The notes under the pieces were generated by a model. It searched no databases, was not told the DNA's origin, and was given only the letters and a program-made list of their open reading frames with translations. This document shows, piece after piece, positions 1-8,787 of a stretch of DNA of 64,000 nt. Source of the DNA: Nostoc piscinale CENA21 (GTDB lineage: Bacteria > Cyanobacteriota > Cyanobacteriia > Cyanobacteriales > Nostocaceae); assembly GCF_001298445.1 (NCBI RefSeq), contig NZ_CP012036.1, forward strand, positions 4,025,860-4,089,859. The letters run 5' to 3'. Positions within the stretch are counted from its first letter, which is position 1. Every line of letters begins with the position of its first letter. The position numbers were made by a program, and so were the translations under genes.

Positions 1-71
1 CTGAGGCTTGGATTTATACTACGGCCAAAACAGGATATTTGCTGGTTAAATTTTGTATTTTATCTAGATAA
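1..71 (+). CDS. C-terminal end of an unidentified gene (partial)
   Basis: The frame starting at base 3 is open from the window edge to a TAA at 69-71. It reads EAWIYTTAKTGYLLVKFCIL plus two residues. The Trp/Tyr/Thr-rich strand-like sequence looks like the end of a real protein, possibly a beta-rich domain, but 22 residues are too few to name a family. The other two forward frames are less protein-like. The call rests on appearance only and needs the upstream sequence. Confidence 0.3.
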   Translation, partial: EAWIYTTAKTGYLLVKFCILSR

Positions 72-125
72 AAATAATTTAAACCAAATGAACCAGCGTA
101 AATTGCTGATAGCAGAAAATTAATT

Positions 126-185
126 AAAAAAGCTCAGGAAGTAGAAGGCAAGTTGAAACTAATGTCTTCCTCTGACTGCCTGAGC
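126..185 (-). terminator. Rho-independent terminator of the DUF2996 gene
   Basis: Read on the minus strand, GCTCAGG (179-185) pairs with CCTGAGC (132-138) across a long loop and is followed directly by a run of T (complement of the A run at 126-131). It lies 70 bases past the stop of the minus-strand gene at 256-876, as expected for its terminator. Confidence 0.6.
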
Positions 186-255
186 AATTATTCTTTTACT
201 AAAGTAAAGTATTGGTTTGTAACAATAGTTTACTTATTGACTATTCGTACAATCT

Positions 256-876
256 CTAGTTTCTACCCAGCCATTTTTGACTGTTCAAACGCCGCACTAA
301 ACCAAATACCAACAAATCTAGTGTAGTTTTACGTTCGTCAATTAAGAATGATTCAAGGGTACTGGGTCTTTTGCCTTCGTTGCAGGAAAAGCCTTTTTTC
401 CCTTGAATATCTTCGTCGGGAAAATACACGTTAAATTGACGTTGACCGTTTTGCCAATTGCCAATAACTTGCCAGTATTCTTCATCGGAAGGTAAACCAG
501 CGATTGGCAGTTTTTGTTTAGCAAAAGTTAATTGTAAATCTTGTACGCCTTCCTCCGCGATCGCCTTTTGCAAAGCTGGGATGTATTCTTGCTGGATAAA
601 CTCTGCAAACGGCTTATCTTCAACGGCTGGGGCTTTCTCTTTTTTGGCGGCTTTAGCGGCGGCTGGTTTTTCTGCACCATCGGCGGTTGGTTTAGCAGCG
701 TTAGGGTTAGTTTTTGGGTTGGCTGCTTTGGGATCTGGCGCGTTGGCAGTAGGTATATCTGTAGCTACTGGTTCGCTGGTGCTGGGGGCGTTTGCTTCAG
801 CAACAGTAGGAGCTTGTTTGTCAACAGTGCTGGGAGCTACCTCTCCCGCTTGATTGTGATTGGTTTCGTCTGCCAT
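256..876 (-). CDS. DUF2996 family protein with Ala/Pro-rich N-terminus
   Basis: The 206-residue product has two parts. Residues 1 to about 85 are low-complexity and rich in Ala, Pro, Thr and Lys (for example AAAKAAKKEKAPA), probably disordered. Residues about 88-206 form a compact domain with the motifs FAEFIQQEYIPAL, EEYWQVIGNWQNG and TLDLLVFGLVRRLN, which I recognise as the cyanobacterial DUF2996 family. There is no signal peptide or membrane segment, so it is probably cytoplasmic. The function of the family is unknown to me. The gene stands alone and is followed by a terminator at 126-185. Confidence 0.75.
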   Translation of the reverse strand: MADETNHNQAGEVAPSTVDKQAPTVAEANAPSTSEPVATDIPTANAPDPKAANPKTNPNAAKPTADGAEKPAAAKAAKKEKAPAVEDKPFAEFIQQEYIPALQKAIAEEGVQDLQLTFAKQKLPIAGLPSDEEYWQVIGNWQNGQRQFNVYFPDEDIQGKKGFSCNEGKRPSTLESFLIDERKTTLDLLVFGLVRRLNSQKWLGRN

Positions 877-1056
877 TGCTTAGGTCAATCCTTTATCTAG
901 CTTTGGGAGCGATCGCTCACCTTTGTGTACTAATTTATCTTGATTTTGACATATAAGAGCTAATTGATAATCAAGAGTTAATAGTCCATAGTCAAAAGTC
1001 AATGGATGCTAGTTAAATTCCTTATATTTCTAGGGAGCAAATTTACTTCTAGTAGT

Positions 1057-2094
1057 TTAGGCGATCGCTTCCTGTACATCTTTGATTAATTCGTCCATTC
1101 TGGCTTTAGTCGTATTCCAAGAACACATAAAACGCACTCCTCCAACACCGATAAATGTATAAAATTGCCAATGTTTATCTTTCAAATTTTGAATAACTTG
1201 CTCTGGTAGTTTGACAAATACAGCATTAGCCTCGCGGGGAAACATAATTTCCACACCATCTATTTGTAATAGTTGATTTTCTAAATATTCTGCACATTGG
1301 TTAGCGTGTCGCGCATTTTTCAGCCACGCACCTGTTTCTAACAAACCCAACCAAGGCGCAGAAATAAACCGCATTTTAGAAGCTAATTGTCCTGCTTGTT
1401 TACAACGATAATCAAAATCTTCCGCTAATTTTCGATTAAAGAATATAATTGCTTCGCCCAAAGCCATACCATTTTTTGTCCCGCAAAAACACAACACATC
1501 TACACCACTTTTCCAGGTGATTTCTGCGGGGCTTTTATTCATCGCTGCAACAGCATTGGCAAATCGAGCGCCATCCATGTGAACTTTTAATTGATATTTC
1601 TGAGCAATTTCTTTAATTTGCCAAAGTTCTTCAATGGTATAGACTGTGCCTAATTCTGTTGATTGCGTAATACTAATGACTTTAGGTTTAGGAAAATGAA
1701 TATCTGTACGCTTAGTAACAATAGATTCGATGCTTTGTGCTGTTAATTTGCCATTTTCTCCTGGAGCCAACAACAGTTTAGAACCGTTAGAAGCAAATTC
1801 TGGCGCACCACATTCATCTGTTTCTATATGCGCCGTCTCATGACAAATCACACTATGATATGACTGACATAATGCTGCTAAAGATAAAGAATTAGCTGCT
1901 GTGCCATTAAAGGTAAAAAATACTTCGCAATCAATTTCAAATAATTCCCGAAAATAGTCAGCCGCTTTTTGAGTCCATTCATCATTACCATAAGCCGGCG
2001 CACTACCAAGGTTAGCTTGAAGCATATACTCTAGTGCTTCTGGACAAATTCCGGAGTAATTATCACTAGCAAACTGTTCGGCGTTATTACTCAT
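1057..2094 (-). CDS. ltaE: Low-specificity L-threonine aldolase (PLP enzyme)
   Basis: The 345-residue protein matches the beta-eliminating lyase/threonine aldolase fold-type I family. Such enzymes cleave L-threonine or L-allo-threonine to glycine and acetaldehyde in the cytoplasm. Visible landmarks are the ring-stacking His in ICHETAHIETDE (about residue 85), the PLP-contacting Asp in VHMDGARFANA (about 174), and the Schiff-base Lys in CFCGTKNGMALGEA (about 207). Length is normal and the frame is intact. The start is the ATG followed by SNNAEQFASDNYSG, the usual family opening. The assignment to the family is firm; the real substrate preference cannot be read from sequence. Confidence 0.9.
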   Translation of the reverse strand: MSNNAEQFASDNYSGICPEALEYMLQANLGSAPAYGNDEWTQKAADYFRELFEIDCEVFFTFNGTAANSLSLAALCQSYHSVICHETAHIETDECGAPEFASNGSKLLLAPGENGKLTAQSIESIVTKRTDIHFPKPKVISITQSTELGTVYTIEELWQIKEIAQKYQLKVHMDGARFANAVAAMNKSPAEITWKSGVDVLCFCGTKNGMALGEAIIFFNRKLAEDFDYRCKQAGQLASKMRFISAPWLGLLETGAWLKNARHANQCAEYLENQLLQIDGVEIMFPREANAVFVKLPEQVIQNLKDKHWQFYTFIGVGGVRFMCSWNTTKARMDELIKDVQEAIA

Positions 2095-2131
2095 ATTTTT
2101 AATGAATAGAAAATTACTGCAATATCTACAG

Positions 2132-2172
2132 CAGAATTCAGAATTCAGGAGTCAGAAGTAAGAATTCAGGAG
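2132..2172. repeat. Heptamer-type short tandem repeat (STRR)
   Basis: Imperfect tandem units of the CAGAATT/CAGGAGT/CAGAAGT type sit upstream of the threonine aldolase gene. The same degenerate heptamer family recurs at 5401-5434, 15625-15650 and elsewhere in the window, as known for heterocystous cyanobacteria. Confidence 0.6.
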
Positions 2173-2266
2173 AGAGAATAAACTCTCTACTTAGCTTTGA
2201 GAACTCAATTGTGTACTTCACTCACTTGAAATTTGCTGTAATTTTTAGTTTTAACTATAGCAATCC

Positions 2267-2309
2267 TACACCCTCACACTCTGACACCCAATCTTTGTAC
2301 GTAAGTTCT
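2267..2309 (-). repeat. Copy of a dispersed ACTTACG(C/T)ACAAAG repeat
   Basis: On the minus strand this reads GAACTTACGTACAAAGATTGG and continues into GTGTCAGAGTGTGAGGGTGT. Related sequence is found at 33326-33376 (minus), 38197-38240 (plus) and 42019-42075 (plus), always between genes. Confidence 0.55.
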
Positions 2310-2335
2310 AGTCATATTCCATAGTTGCAAAACAA

Positions 2336-2364
2336 AATCCACCTAAACAATTGTTTGGTGGATT
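2336..2364 (-). terminator. Terminator hairpin downstream of ssrA
   Basis: On the minus strand AATCCACC pairs with GGTGGATT around an A/T-rich loop, and the 3' arm runs into TTGTTTTG. It begins 15 bases past the tmRNA 3' end. Confidence 0.7.
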
Positions 2365-2379
2365 AGTTGGTTATTTTAG

Positions 2380-2765
2380 TGGATCCGAGCAGAGTCGAAC
2401 TGCTGTCCAAATTGGGTATTGACCCCCCGCTCATTCACAGGTTTAGCCTTTCTGACCCTCAAGGCGGGAATCGTTCATTGTCCCGAACGTAGGATGCTCT
2501 GATTAAGTCTTAGCCAGCAAGCCAACCAGAGAACACCTGCTGGAGCATCCGTTGGGGTTGGTCTCTAGCCCTTAACGGAGTCGGACTAAAGACGCTCGAA
2601 CCTATAAGAGGCTATTAGGCAGCTACTAGGGCTTCCTTACGAGCAAATTTTACGATGTTATTCGCATTTACTTTTTTTTTGAGCCTGATATTTGCGAGAG
2701 AAGACTCACTCTCGACCTGAGTCACAGAGTAGCGTTCGCCAACCTGTCGAAACCGTTACGGACCC
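2380..2765 (-). ncRNA. ssrA: Transfer-messenger RNA (tmRNA)
   Basis: The minus strand starts GGGTCCGTAACGGTTTCGAC, the conserved tmRNA 5' end, and finishes with a T-arm (GTTCGACTCTGCTCGGATCC) plus discriminator A. The 5' GGGUCCG and 3' CGGAUCC form a 7-bp acceptor stem containing one G-U pair. The 3' CCA is not encoded. The tag frame, from the resume codon GCG at 2663-2665 to TAA at 2615-2617, gives ANNIVKFARKEALVAA, ending in the hydrophobic LVAA protease signal typical of Nostoc. tmRNA rescues stalled ribosomes and tags the nascent chain for proteolysis. A nine-base A run (minus strand) lies just before the tag frame. Confidence 0.97.
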
Positions 2766-2866
2766 GTGTACTTGATATCTTTATTATAATTCGCGGTGAG
2801 GAAAATGTGTTACAAGATGACAAAGAAATATTAAACTCTCATTCTGTAACTTTAACTATAACTATC

Positions 2867-3442
2867 ATGAGCCAGACTACAGGCAAAGTTCGCTGGACAA
2901 TTCAAGATGTAGCAGCGTTACCGGATAACGAATGGATTCGGTATGAAATTATTGATGGAGAGTTATTTGTGACGCGATCGCCCCACCATAAACATCAGCA
3001 CGTAATAGGATGTATTTTTTCCGTACTAAACACTTGGTCTTTAGAAAGTGGTTTGGGTGAACCTTCCATTATGCCAGGGCTGATTTTTTCAGACTCTGAT
3101 AATGTAGCGCCTGATGTGGTGTGGGTGAGTTATGAACGGTTAGCACAAATTCAAGATGAAGCTGGTCATTTTCGCGGTGCGCCAGAATTGGTAGTAGAAG
3201 TGCTATCGCCGGGAAAAGCCAATGAAGACCGCGATCGCTTGGCTAAGTTAAAACTGTATTCGGTTCAGGGAGTGCAGGAGTATTGGATTGTCGATCGCAT
3301 TACTCAAAGAATTGAAGTTTATCGCCGAGACAATGCTCAGTTAAAACTAGTGAATACATTACTCATCAATGATGTGATTACCTCACCGTTATTGCCTAAC
3401 TTTGTTTGTGAAGTAGCAAGACTGTTTGTGTCACGAGGTTAG
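2867..3442 (+). CDS. Uma2 family (DUF820) putative restriction-endonuclease-fold protein
   Basis: The 191-residue protein shows the Uma2/DUF820 PD-(D/E)XK nuclease-like core. It has an early strand YEIIDGELFVTRSPHHKHQ, then DNVAPDVVWVS, then PELVVEVLSPGKANEDRDR followed by KLKLYSVQGVQEYWIVD, which carries the expected acidic and Lys residues. This family is strongly expanded in cyanobacteria and its biological role is unproven. An in-frame GTG at 2807 would add 20 residues that look unlike the family; I prefer the ATG at 2867 (MSQTTGKVRW). A second, diverged Uma2 gene lies at 12263-13015. Confidence 0.85.
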   Translation: MSQTTGKVRWTIQDVAALPDNEWIRYEIIDGELFVTRSPHHKHQHVIGCIFSVLNTWSLESGLGEPSIMPGLIFSDSDNVAPDVVWVSYERLAQIQDEAGHFRGAPELVVEVLSPGKANEDRDRLAKLKLYSVQGVQEYWIVDRITQRIEVYRRDNAQLKLVNTLLINDVITSPLLPNFVCEVARLFVSRG

Positions 3443-3531
3443 GAACAATTATTGAGTCTTTCTTTAGGTGCTAGGAAACAAAGCCAGATTCAAGGTAAGT
3501 TGTTATCAAACCTTGATCAACTCGCGCTATT

Positions 3532-4125
3532 GTGGATACTTCCATTTTTGTGCAAACATTTATTGCAGTGTTTGTCCTGGCAGATGCTGTCGGCAATATA
3601 CCAATAGTTTTAGCTTTAACCAAGGGTATGGAACCAGAAGACAGAAATAAAGTGATTGATAAAGGGAGTATTGTAGCGATCGCAGTTCTGTTATTGTTTG
3701 CCTTTTCTGGTCAATATATTTTAAGCTATCTCGAAATTAGTATGGCATCTTTGCGGGTAGCAGGCGGGTTATTGCTGCTGCTGATTGCTTTACAAATGCT
3801 GCGGGGAGAACTAGACACACCCATTCACGAGGAAGGACGGGATGTTGCCATTACACCACTGGCTTTGCCATTATTAGCGGGGCCAGGTACGCTGACAACT
3901 GTGATGTTATTAATGTCAAAATCTCAAAGTCCCCATTTGGGTGTAGTGTTGGGTATTGTTGTGGCGATGTTTGTCACCTGGTTGATTTTGCGCTTGGCAA
4001 ACCAAATTGATAAATTAATTGGGGTAGAAGGTACAGTCATTGTCACCCAGCTATTAGGTTTTTTATTAGCAGCCTTGGCAATAGAAATTGGCAGTACAGG
4101 TATTAAAGAGTTATTTCTGCACTAA
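3532..4125 (+). CDS. MarC family integral membrane protein
   Basis: The 197-residue, very hydrophobic protein starts at a GTG with DTSIFVQTFIAVFVLADAVG, the usual MarC/UPF0056 opening. About six membrane segments are visible, with the family motifs AVFVLADAVGNIPIVLALT near the N-terminus and TPLALPLLAGPGTLTTVMLL in the middle. MarC proteins are inner-membrane proteins of uncertain transport function; the older link to multiple antibiotic resistance is not well supported. It follows the Uma2 gene by 89 bases and may be cotranscribed. Confidence 0.88.
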   Translation: MDTSIFVQTFIAVFVLADAVGNIPIVLALTKGMEPEDRNKVIDKGSIVAIAVLLLFAFSGQYILSYLEISMASLRVAGGLLLLLIALQMLRGELDTPIHEEGRDVAITPLALPLLAGPGTLTTVMLLMSKSQSPHLGVVLGIVVAMFVTWLILRLANQIDKLIGVEGTVIVTQLLGFLLAALAIEIGSTGIKELFLH

Positions 4126-4159
4126 AATTTAGAGTGATTGGTTGTATATAAATTTTTAT

Positions 4160-5291
4160 TTATCCCCATAATCTTCTACCAGCTTTACCTTGTAATTTTT
4201 CATGAGCATCATTTAATAAAGCTGGAATATTTAAGTTTTCAGGACATCTCGGTAAACAATCACCACATTCTGTACAGCGATTAGCTTTCATTCCAGGGAA
4301 CCAATGACCCGCATTTTCAAACATTCCATAACGATACTGCCCGTAATCTGTCATATTGTATGCCACTGCTAAATTACGTAATCGCAATACCTCTGGAATA
4401 TTGATATTTTCTGGACAAGGTAAACAAGCATAGCATTGACTACATTTATCAGTTCCTAAAATATTTTTTTTGATGATTTTCTAAGTTTTGAAAAATCGAA
4501 ATTTCTGCTGGTGTTAATTCATTATTTCTATCAGCAACTTGTAAAGGTTCAATTAATTCTTCTGGCTTGGCTGCGCCGACACTCAAAGTAGTAATCCGGC
4601 TATCACTCAGCAAAAATCGATAATTTAATTCTAAGGGTGAATAAGGCTGACATAAATCTTTGAGGGTTTGGGGTGGTGTGTAGAGTTTTCCACCTTTGTC
4701 AGCCGGGGAAATAATAAATACACCCATATCTTTTTTTGCAGCTAATTCAATAGCTGGGGCGTGACGTTGAAAAAAATAGTAATAATGGAGGTTGACAAAT
4801 TCAAATAAATCTGTGCTGATTGCTGCTTGAATTACCTCTAAAGCTGCGTGGGTGGAAAAGCCAACGTGTCGCACTCGACCATCTGCAATTGCTGCTTGAA
4901 CGGCTTGCATACAGCCACCTTTGGCTTGCACCCACTGTAAATGCTCCCAAGTGTTTAAACCGTGAATTCCTAAACAATCTAAATAATCTAGATGTAATCG
5001 CTCTAGGGATTCATCAATGTACCGTCGCATACTATCAGCGTCGGCTGTTGGGGGAATTTTCGTTGTGATGTAGAGTTGGGAACGAGGTACAGATAACCCA
5101 TTTTGCATCGCTTGGCCAAGAAACTCCTCACTTTTGCCATAACCTCTGGCTGTTTCTATATGATTAATTCCTAGAGCTAAGGCTTGAGCGATAGTTTTCT
5201 GAGCATTTTCAGCATCAGCCAAATAGCGCATAGTCCCTAAAGAAAAAACCGAGAGGTGAAGATTTGTTTTGCCAAAGCGTCGGTATTGCAT
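4160..5291 (-). pseudogene. Aldo/keto reductase with C-terminal 4Fe-4S domain, frameshifted
   Basis: Two minus-strand frames make one protein. Upstream is an aldo/keto reductase domain (MQYRRFGKTNLHLSVFSLGT start at 5291; NHIETARGYGKSEE, TTKIPP and CLGIHGLN supply Tyr, Lys and His of the catalytic set, with Glu where Asp is usual). Its frame ends at 4449 soon after an eight-T run (4464-4471 on the plus strand). Removing one base continues into KCSQCYACLPCPEN and on to NRCTECGDCLPRCPEN, two cysteine clusters of a ferredoxin-like domain, to the stop at 4160. The restored length of about 376 residues fits the COG1453-type AKR-ferredoxin fusion. This may be a sequencing error rather than a dead gene. 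A possible in-frame start at 5339 is less likely. Confidence 0.8.
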
Positions 5292-5400
5292 TACTTCCAG
5301 TGACCAAAATTGAGTGCTAAATTCTGAGTATAAATACAATCAAGAGCGTTTACACTGAGAATGAAGTGTGAAAAAGAAAGCAGGAAAATTATCAGAATAG

Positions 5401-5434
5401 AATTCAGGAGTCAGGAGTCAGAAGTCAGAATAAA
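5401..5434. repeat. Heptamer short tandem repeat (GTCAGGA/GTCAGAA)
   Basis: Consecutive seven-base units of the CAGGAGT/CAGAAGT type lie between the aldo/keto reductase start and the nuclease stop. This is the STRR family common in Nostoc-like genomes. Confidence 0.6.
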
Positions 5435-5515
5435 ACTTTCTGCAATTCTGGATTCTTCTTTAATTCTTGAACTCTTTCTTTCTCAGCACTCCGCACTCAT
5501 TAATTAGCACTTTCT

Positions 5516-6013
5516 TTAGCTATCGCCATTACCAAAACGCTTAATCAAATCTTCAGGACGGAGATTGGAGATAAATTCACGAAAGGCTTCTTGTTCTGCT
5601 TCATCAGCATCACGATCTACGGGAATTGAAGCATCAGCAACTACTTCTTCCATTACCCAAATCGGCGTATTTGTACGGAGGGCAATGGCGATCGCATCAC
5701 TGGGACGTGCATCAATTTCTTTTTTGACTTCGCCTTGCTGCACAATCAAAGCTGCATAAAATGTGTCCTTCTGTAAGGAATGAATAATTACTTTTTCTAG
5801 AGTCATATTCCACGTCTCTAGAATATTTACCATTAAGTCATGAGTTAAAGGTCTGGGCGGCTTTTGATTCTCCAGCGCCCCCATAATTGCCCTAGCCTGT
5901 TCTTGACCAATATAAATTGGTAAAGCACGCCGATCTGACGCATCTTTTAACAGTACAATCGGGCTGCGAGTTATGGCATCTAATGCTATGCCAGCGACTT
6001 TCATTTCAATCAT
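5516..6013 (-). CDS. Bifunctional nuclease family protein (DUF151)
   Basis: The 165-residue protein carries the DUF151/bifunctional nuclease domain throughout: MKVAGIALDAITRSPIVLLK, then RRALPIYIGQEQARAIMGAL, then EIDARPSDAIAIALRTNTPI. Members in plants and bacteria have been reported to have DNase and RNase activity. Both the length and the early start (MIEMKVAGI) are typical of the cyanobacterial form. Soluble, no signal peptide. It is divergent from ribE, with about 340 bases between the two starts. Confidence 0.9.
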   Translation of the reverse strand: MIEMKVAGIALDAITRSPIVLLKDASDRRALPIYIGQEQARAIMGALENQKPPRPLTHDLMVNILETWNMTLEKVIIHSLQKDTFYAALIVQQGEVKKEIDARPSDAIAIALRTNTPIWVMEEVVADASIPVDRDADEAEQEAFREFISNLRPEDLIKRFGNGDS

Positions 6014-6350
6014 TGGCGAAGCCTCTACAATTCTGGGAGAGCTTGAGGTATGGGTAACAATTTATACCCTTTTTTGGTGTGTAAAGAGAAAAAATAAACA
6101 TAGGCAGGTTTTCTATAATTGCTTCTATTAAACTCCGAACTTGGTGTGAACACCAGAGTAAGTTAAAGGAGTCTACCTAGACAATAACCTTCTTAACCAA
6201 GTATGCCTTGAGAAAGAGGTAAATGTGTTATCAACCTTATAATAAAAACAGTCAGAAATTATACTTAAAATGTCTTGCATTCTTGTAAGAAATACCAGTT
6301 GATTTTCGGCAAAATTAGGCAATAAATAGAGTTAGTTTCAAAGAACAGCC
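6014..6350. other. Divergent intergenic region without a recognised riboswitch
   Basis: This stretch separates the starts of the nuclease gene and ribE. I looked for an FMN riboswitch in front of ribE and did not find its conserved core. No gene-like frame is present. Confidence 0.5.
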
Positions 6351-7031
6351 GTGTTTACAGGATTAGTCCAAAGTTTAGGAACAATCAAACCCCTAGGGGG
6401 CGATTCTTGGCAAATTACTTGTGTGAGTCAGTCATCTAATGTCATTATGCAGGATTTAGCTTACGGTGACAGCGTTGCCGTAGATGGGGTTTGCTTGACT
6501 GTTGAAGAAATTTTAAAAGATGGGTTTATTGCCACCGCTTCCCCAGAAACGCTGCGCCGCACTACATTAGGACTAGAAGAAATTAAACAAAGATATGTGA
6601 ATTTAGAAGCTTCGCTGCGCGTGGGTAGCAAAGTCGGCGGTCATTTTGTTATGGGTCATGTAGACGGTGTAGGTCGATTACTCACAGCCCAACAGACGGC
6701 GACTTCTTGGGAAATGACATTTACTGCACCTGAAGCGATCGCGCGGTATATTGTCCCTAAAGGTAGCATTGCAATCAATGGCATCAGTCTCACAGTAGCC
6801 GCTTATGAACCAGAACTGTCGCAATTTACTGTGGCTGTGATTCCCCTCACCTACGCTGACACCAATCTCCGCTATCTTGTCCCTGCCAGTTGGGTAAATT
6901 TAGAAGGGGATATTCTCGGCAAATACGTGGAAAAATTGCTTTACCCTGGCAAAAAACAGTCAACATCATCCGATGAGACTGGATTGAATGAAATTACCCC
7001 AACATTTTTAGCAGAACATGGATATTTGTAA
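6351..7031 (+). CDS. ribE: Riboflavin synthase, alpha subunit
   Basis: The 226-residue protein has the duplicated lumazine-binding fold. It dismutates two 6,7-dimethyl-8-ribityllumazine molecules to riboflavin plus a pyrimidine. The first half opens MFTGLVQSLGTI and has GDSVAVDGVCLTVEEI; the second begins around VGGHFVMGHVDGVG and has GSIAINGISLTVAAYEPE. The start is a GTG at 6351, fixed by the invariant MFTG opening. The last 20 residues or so are a divergent tail. No other riboflavin gene is adjacent. The region just downstream (7030-7090) holds an AAAAGTAAAAGG-type short repeat that can fold. Confidence 0.95.
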   Translation: MFTGLVQSLGTIKPLGGDSWQITCVSQSSNVIMQDLAYGDSVAVDGVCLTVEEILKDGFIATASPETLRRTTLGLEEIKQRYVNLEASLRVGSKVGGHFVMGHVDGVGRLLTAQQTATSWEMTFTAPEAIARYIVPKGSIAINGISLTVAAYEPELSQFTVAVIPLTYADTNLRYLVPASWVNLEGDILGKYVEKLLYPGKKQSTSSDETGLNEITPTFLAEHGYL

Positions 7032-7093
7032 AAAGTAAAAGTAAAAAGGCAAAAGTAAAAAGAAAAATCTTTTGCCTTTTACCTTTTACCTTT

Positions 7094-8704
7094 TTAACTT
7101 CCTGAGTCGCCACCTACTTGGGCTGTACGAATGGAGTTTAACAACTGACTTAAACCTGCTTGTAATTCTCCATTGGGGTCAACAGCCACCCACCCATCCT
7201 GGGTCAATTGACGCGCTTCAAAGTGCAGGTGCGGCCCTGTGGAGTTGCCTGTACTACCTACGCGTCCAATCACCATTCCTGCTTCTACCTGTTGGCCTGG
7301 TTGGACAAAGATTTCGGACATGTGACCGTAAAGGGTTTGTTGAGTAGAATTATGATTCAAAATCACAGTTAAACCATAACCACCAACCCAACCGGCTGTT
7401 TCTACCTGACCTTTAGCCGCAGCCAAAATTGGTGTACCCATCGGCGCACCTAAATCTGTACCAGCATGGAAACGACGATTACCCGTAATTGGGTGAATTC
7501 GCCAGCCAAACAACGATGTAATTGTGGCTGGAATAGACAGGGGATAGCTAATGCCTGTAACACTGCCACGATAAGCAATAGTATTTGTAAAGGGAATTTG
7601 GGGTAGAACCGAGGCTAAAGGAATATCGTAAGCCACGGTACTGACACGGGGTGCTAAATTACCTTCAATTGTTGGTGGAGGTAAAGCACCTGCGCTGGGT
7701 GCAACGGCTGTGGCGCTAACTTTGGTTGCACCAAAATCGCTGGGATTGGGGATAAAGCGATTGGGACTAAAGGCTGTCTTGACTTCACCACTATAAGCAA
7801 CGCGATTTGTAGGGGTGTTGCCAGTACTATTGATAGGCCGTGCTAAGGGAACAGTAGCTAACTGAGCATTTTGGCTTTTTTTCAGCCACGTGGGGGCAGG
7901 TTTGCTTTCAGAAGCGACACGCTGATTACCAACAGGTTGAGCTTGGTTACAAAAACCGAGGGATATAGCTTGTCCTGATGGCAAAATTGTGCGACAACCA
8001 CTAGAACGTTCTGTAATGATTACAGAATTTGGTGCTTGATAAGTATTGGTTGCCTCAGTGCCGTAATTGTTGGAGTCAATATAGGCGTTGTTAGAATCTT
8101 TAACTTTTTCAGTTGTAGCTTCAACTGTGCTGTTAGAGTTATGAACCGGTTGAGCAACTTTGGGAAGTTTTTCTGGTACAGTGCGCGGCGCTACTGGTTT
8201 AACTACCTCTTCTCTAGCACTGGCGCTTGGTTGAGTAACTTCCAGTTTGGGTTTAGCGGTGCGGACGCTGGAGGGTTTTGGCTGTGCAGCTGGTGTTGGG
8301 GTACGTTCCTGCCGAGTTGTAAAAACTGGCTCAACGGCTGCTTCAGCTTGCGGTTTTGATTGTCTAACAGGCTCTTTGGATTGTGCAACCTCTGGTTTGC
8401 GGAGTCTTTGGTTGAGGTTAGCTCGTCTTTGGGAATATTCCGATTGCGCTTTGGGGGCTGCTGGGATAACAATATCTTTTTTGATGAAATTTGTTTTACC
8501 AGTTGGCTGGGAATTTTCTACAGGAACAATATTATCGATGGATGTTTCTGTTTGGGCAAAAACGAAGCCACCACTAAGCAGGCTAACACTACTTAGTAAA
8601 CAGAGACTCTGGGCTGGCAGGGTAGATATAAAACGTTTTTTAGTCATACCTTGCTGGTTCGAGCCTTGGGAGGGATTATGGGCAGATGTATTGCGCTGCG
8701 TCAT
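7094..8704 (-). CDS. M23 (LytM-type) peptidoglycan endopeptidase, exported
   Basis: The 536-residue product has a signal peptide (core CLLSSVSLLSGGFVFA), a long Pro/Ala/Lys-rich linker over residues about 60-370, and a C-terminal LytM domain. The zinc ligands are visible in NRRFHAGTDLGAPMG (His and Asp) and STGPHLHFEARQL (HxH). LYGHMSEIFVQPGQ is the conserved intermediate motif. Such enzymes cut peptide cross-links in the periplasm. The start may be MTQRNTSAHN (8704) or the internal MTKKRFIST 19 codons later, which puts the signal peptide nearer the terminus. A seven-T run inside the gene (7876-7882) is intact. The stop is close to that of ribE, so the two converge. Confidence 0.9.
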   Translation of the reverse strand: MTQRNTSAHNPSQGSNQQGMTKKRFISTLPAQSLCLLSSVSLLSGGFVFAQTETSIDNIVPVENSQPTGKTNFIKKDIVIPAAPKAQSEYSQRRANLNQRLRKPEVAQSKEPVRQSKPQAEAAVEPVFTTRQERTPTPAAQPKPSSVRTAKPKLEVTQPSASAREEVVKPVAPRTVPEKLPKVAQPVHNSNSTVEATTEKVKDSNNAYIDSNNYGTEATNTYQAPNSVIITERSSGCRTILPSGQAISLGFCNQAQPVGNQRVASESKPAPTWLKKSQNAQLATVPLARPINSTGNTPTNRVAYSGEVKTAFSPNRFIPNPSDFGATKVSATAVAPSAGALPPPTIEGNLAPRVSTVAYDIPLASVLPQIPFTNTIAYRGSVTGISYPLSIPATITSLFGWRIHPITGNRRFHAGTDLGAPMGTPILAAAKGQVETAGWVGGYGLTVILNHNSTQQTLYGHMSEIFVQPGQQVEAGMVIGRVGSTGNSTGPHLHFEARQLTQDGWVAVDPNGELQAGLSQLLNSIRTAQVGGDSGS

Positions 8705-8787
8705 TGGTTCTCTCAGTTATTTTAAATTTGCCTCAAGAGATGATGCCAGTGGTTTGTCTTGCCCAAAGAGCTAAATTCATAACAAAC

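Noticed and set aside
6014..6350. FMN riboswitch before ribE
   Set aside because: The conserved FMN core sequences were not found in this region.
7072..8774. Several open frames opposite the M23 peptidase gene
   Set aside because: They are antisense shadows; the minus-strand M23 protein has signal peptide, linker and full catalytic motifs.
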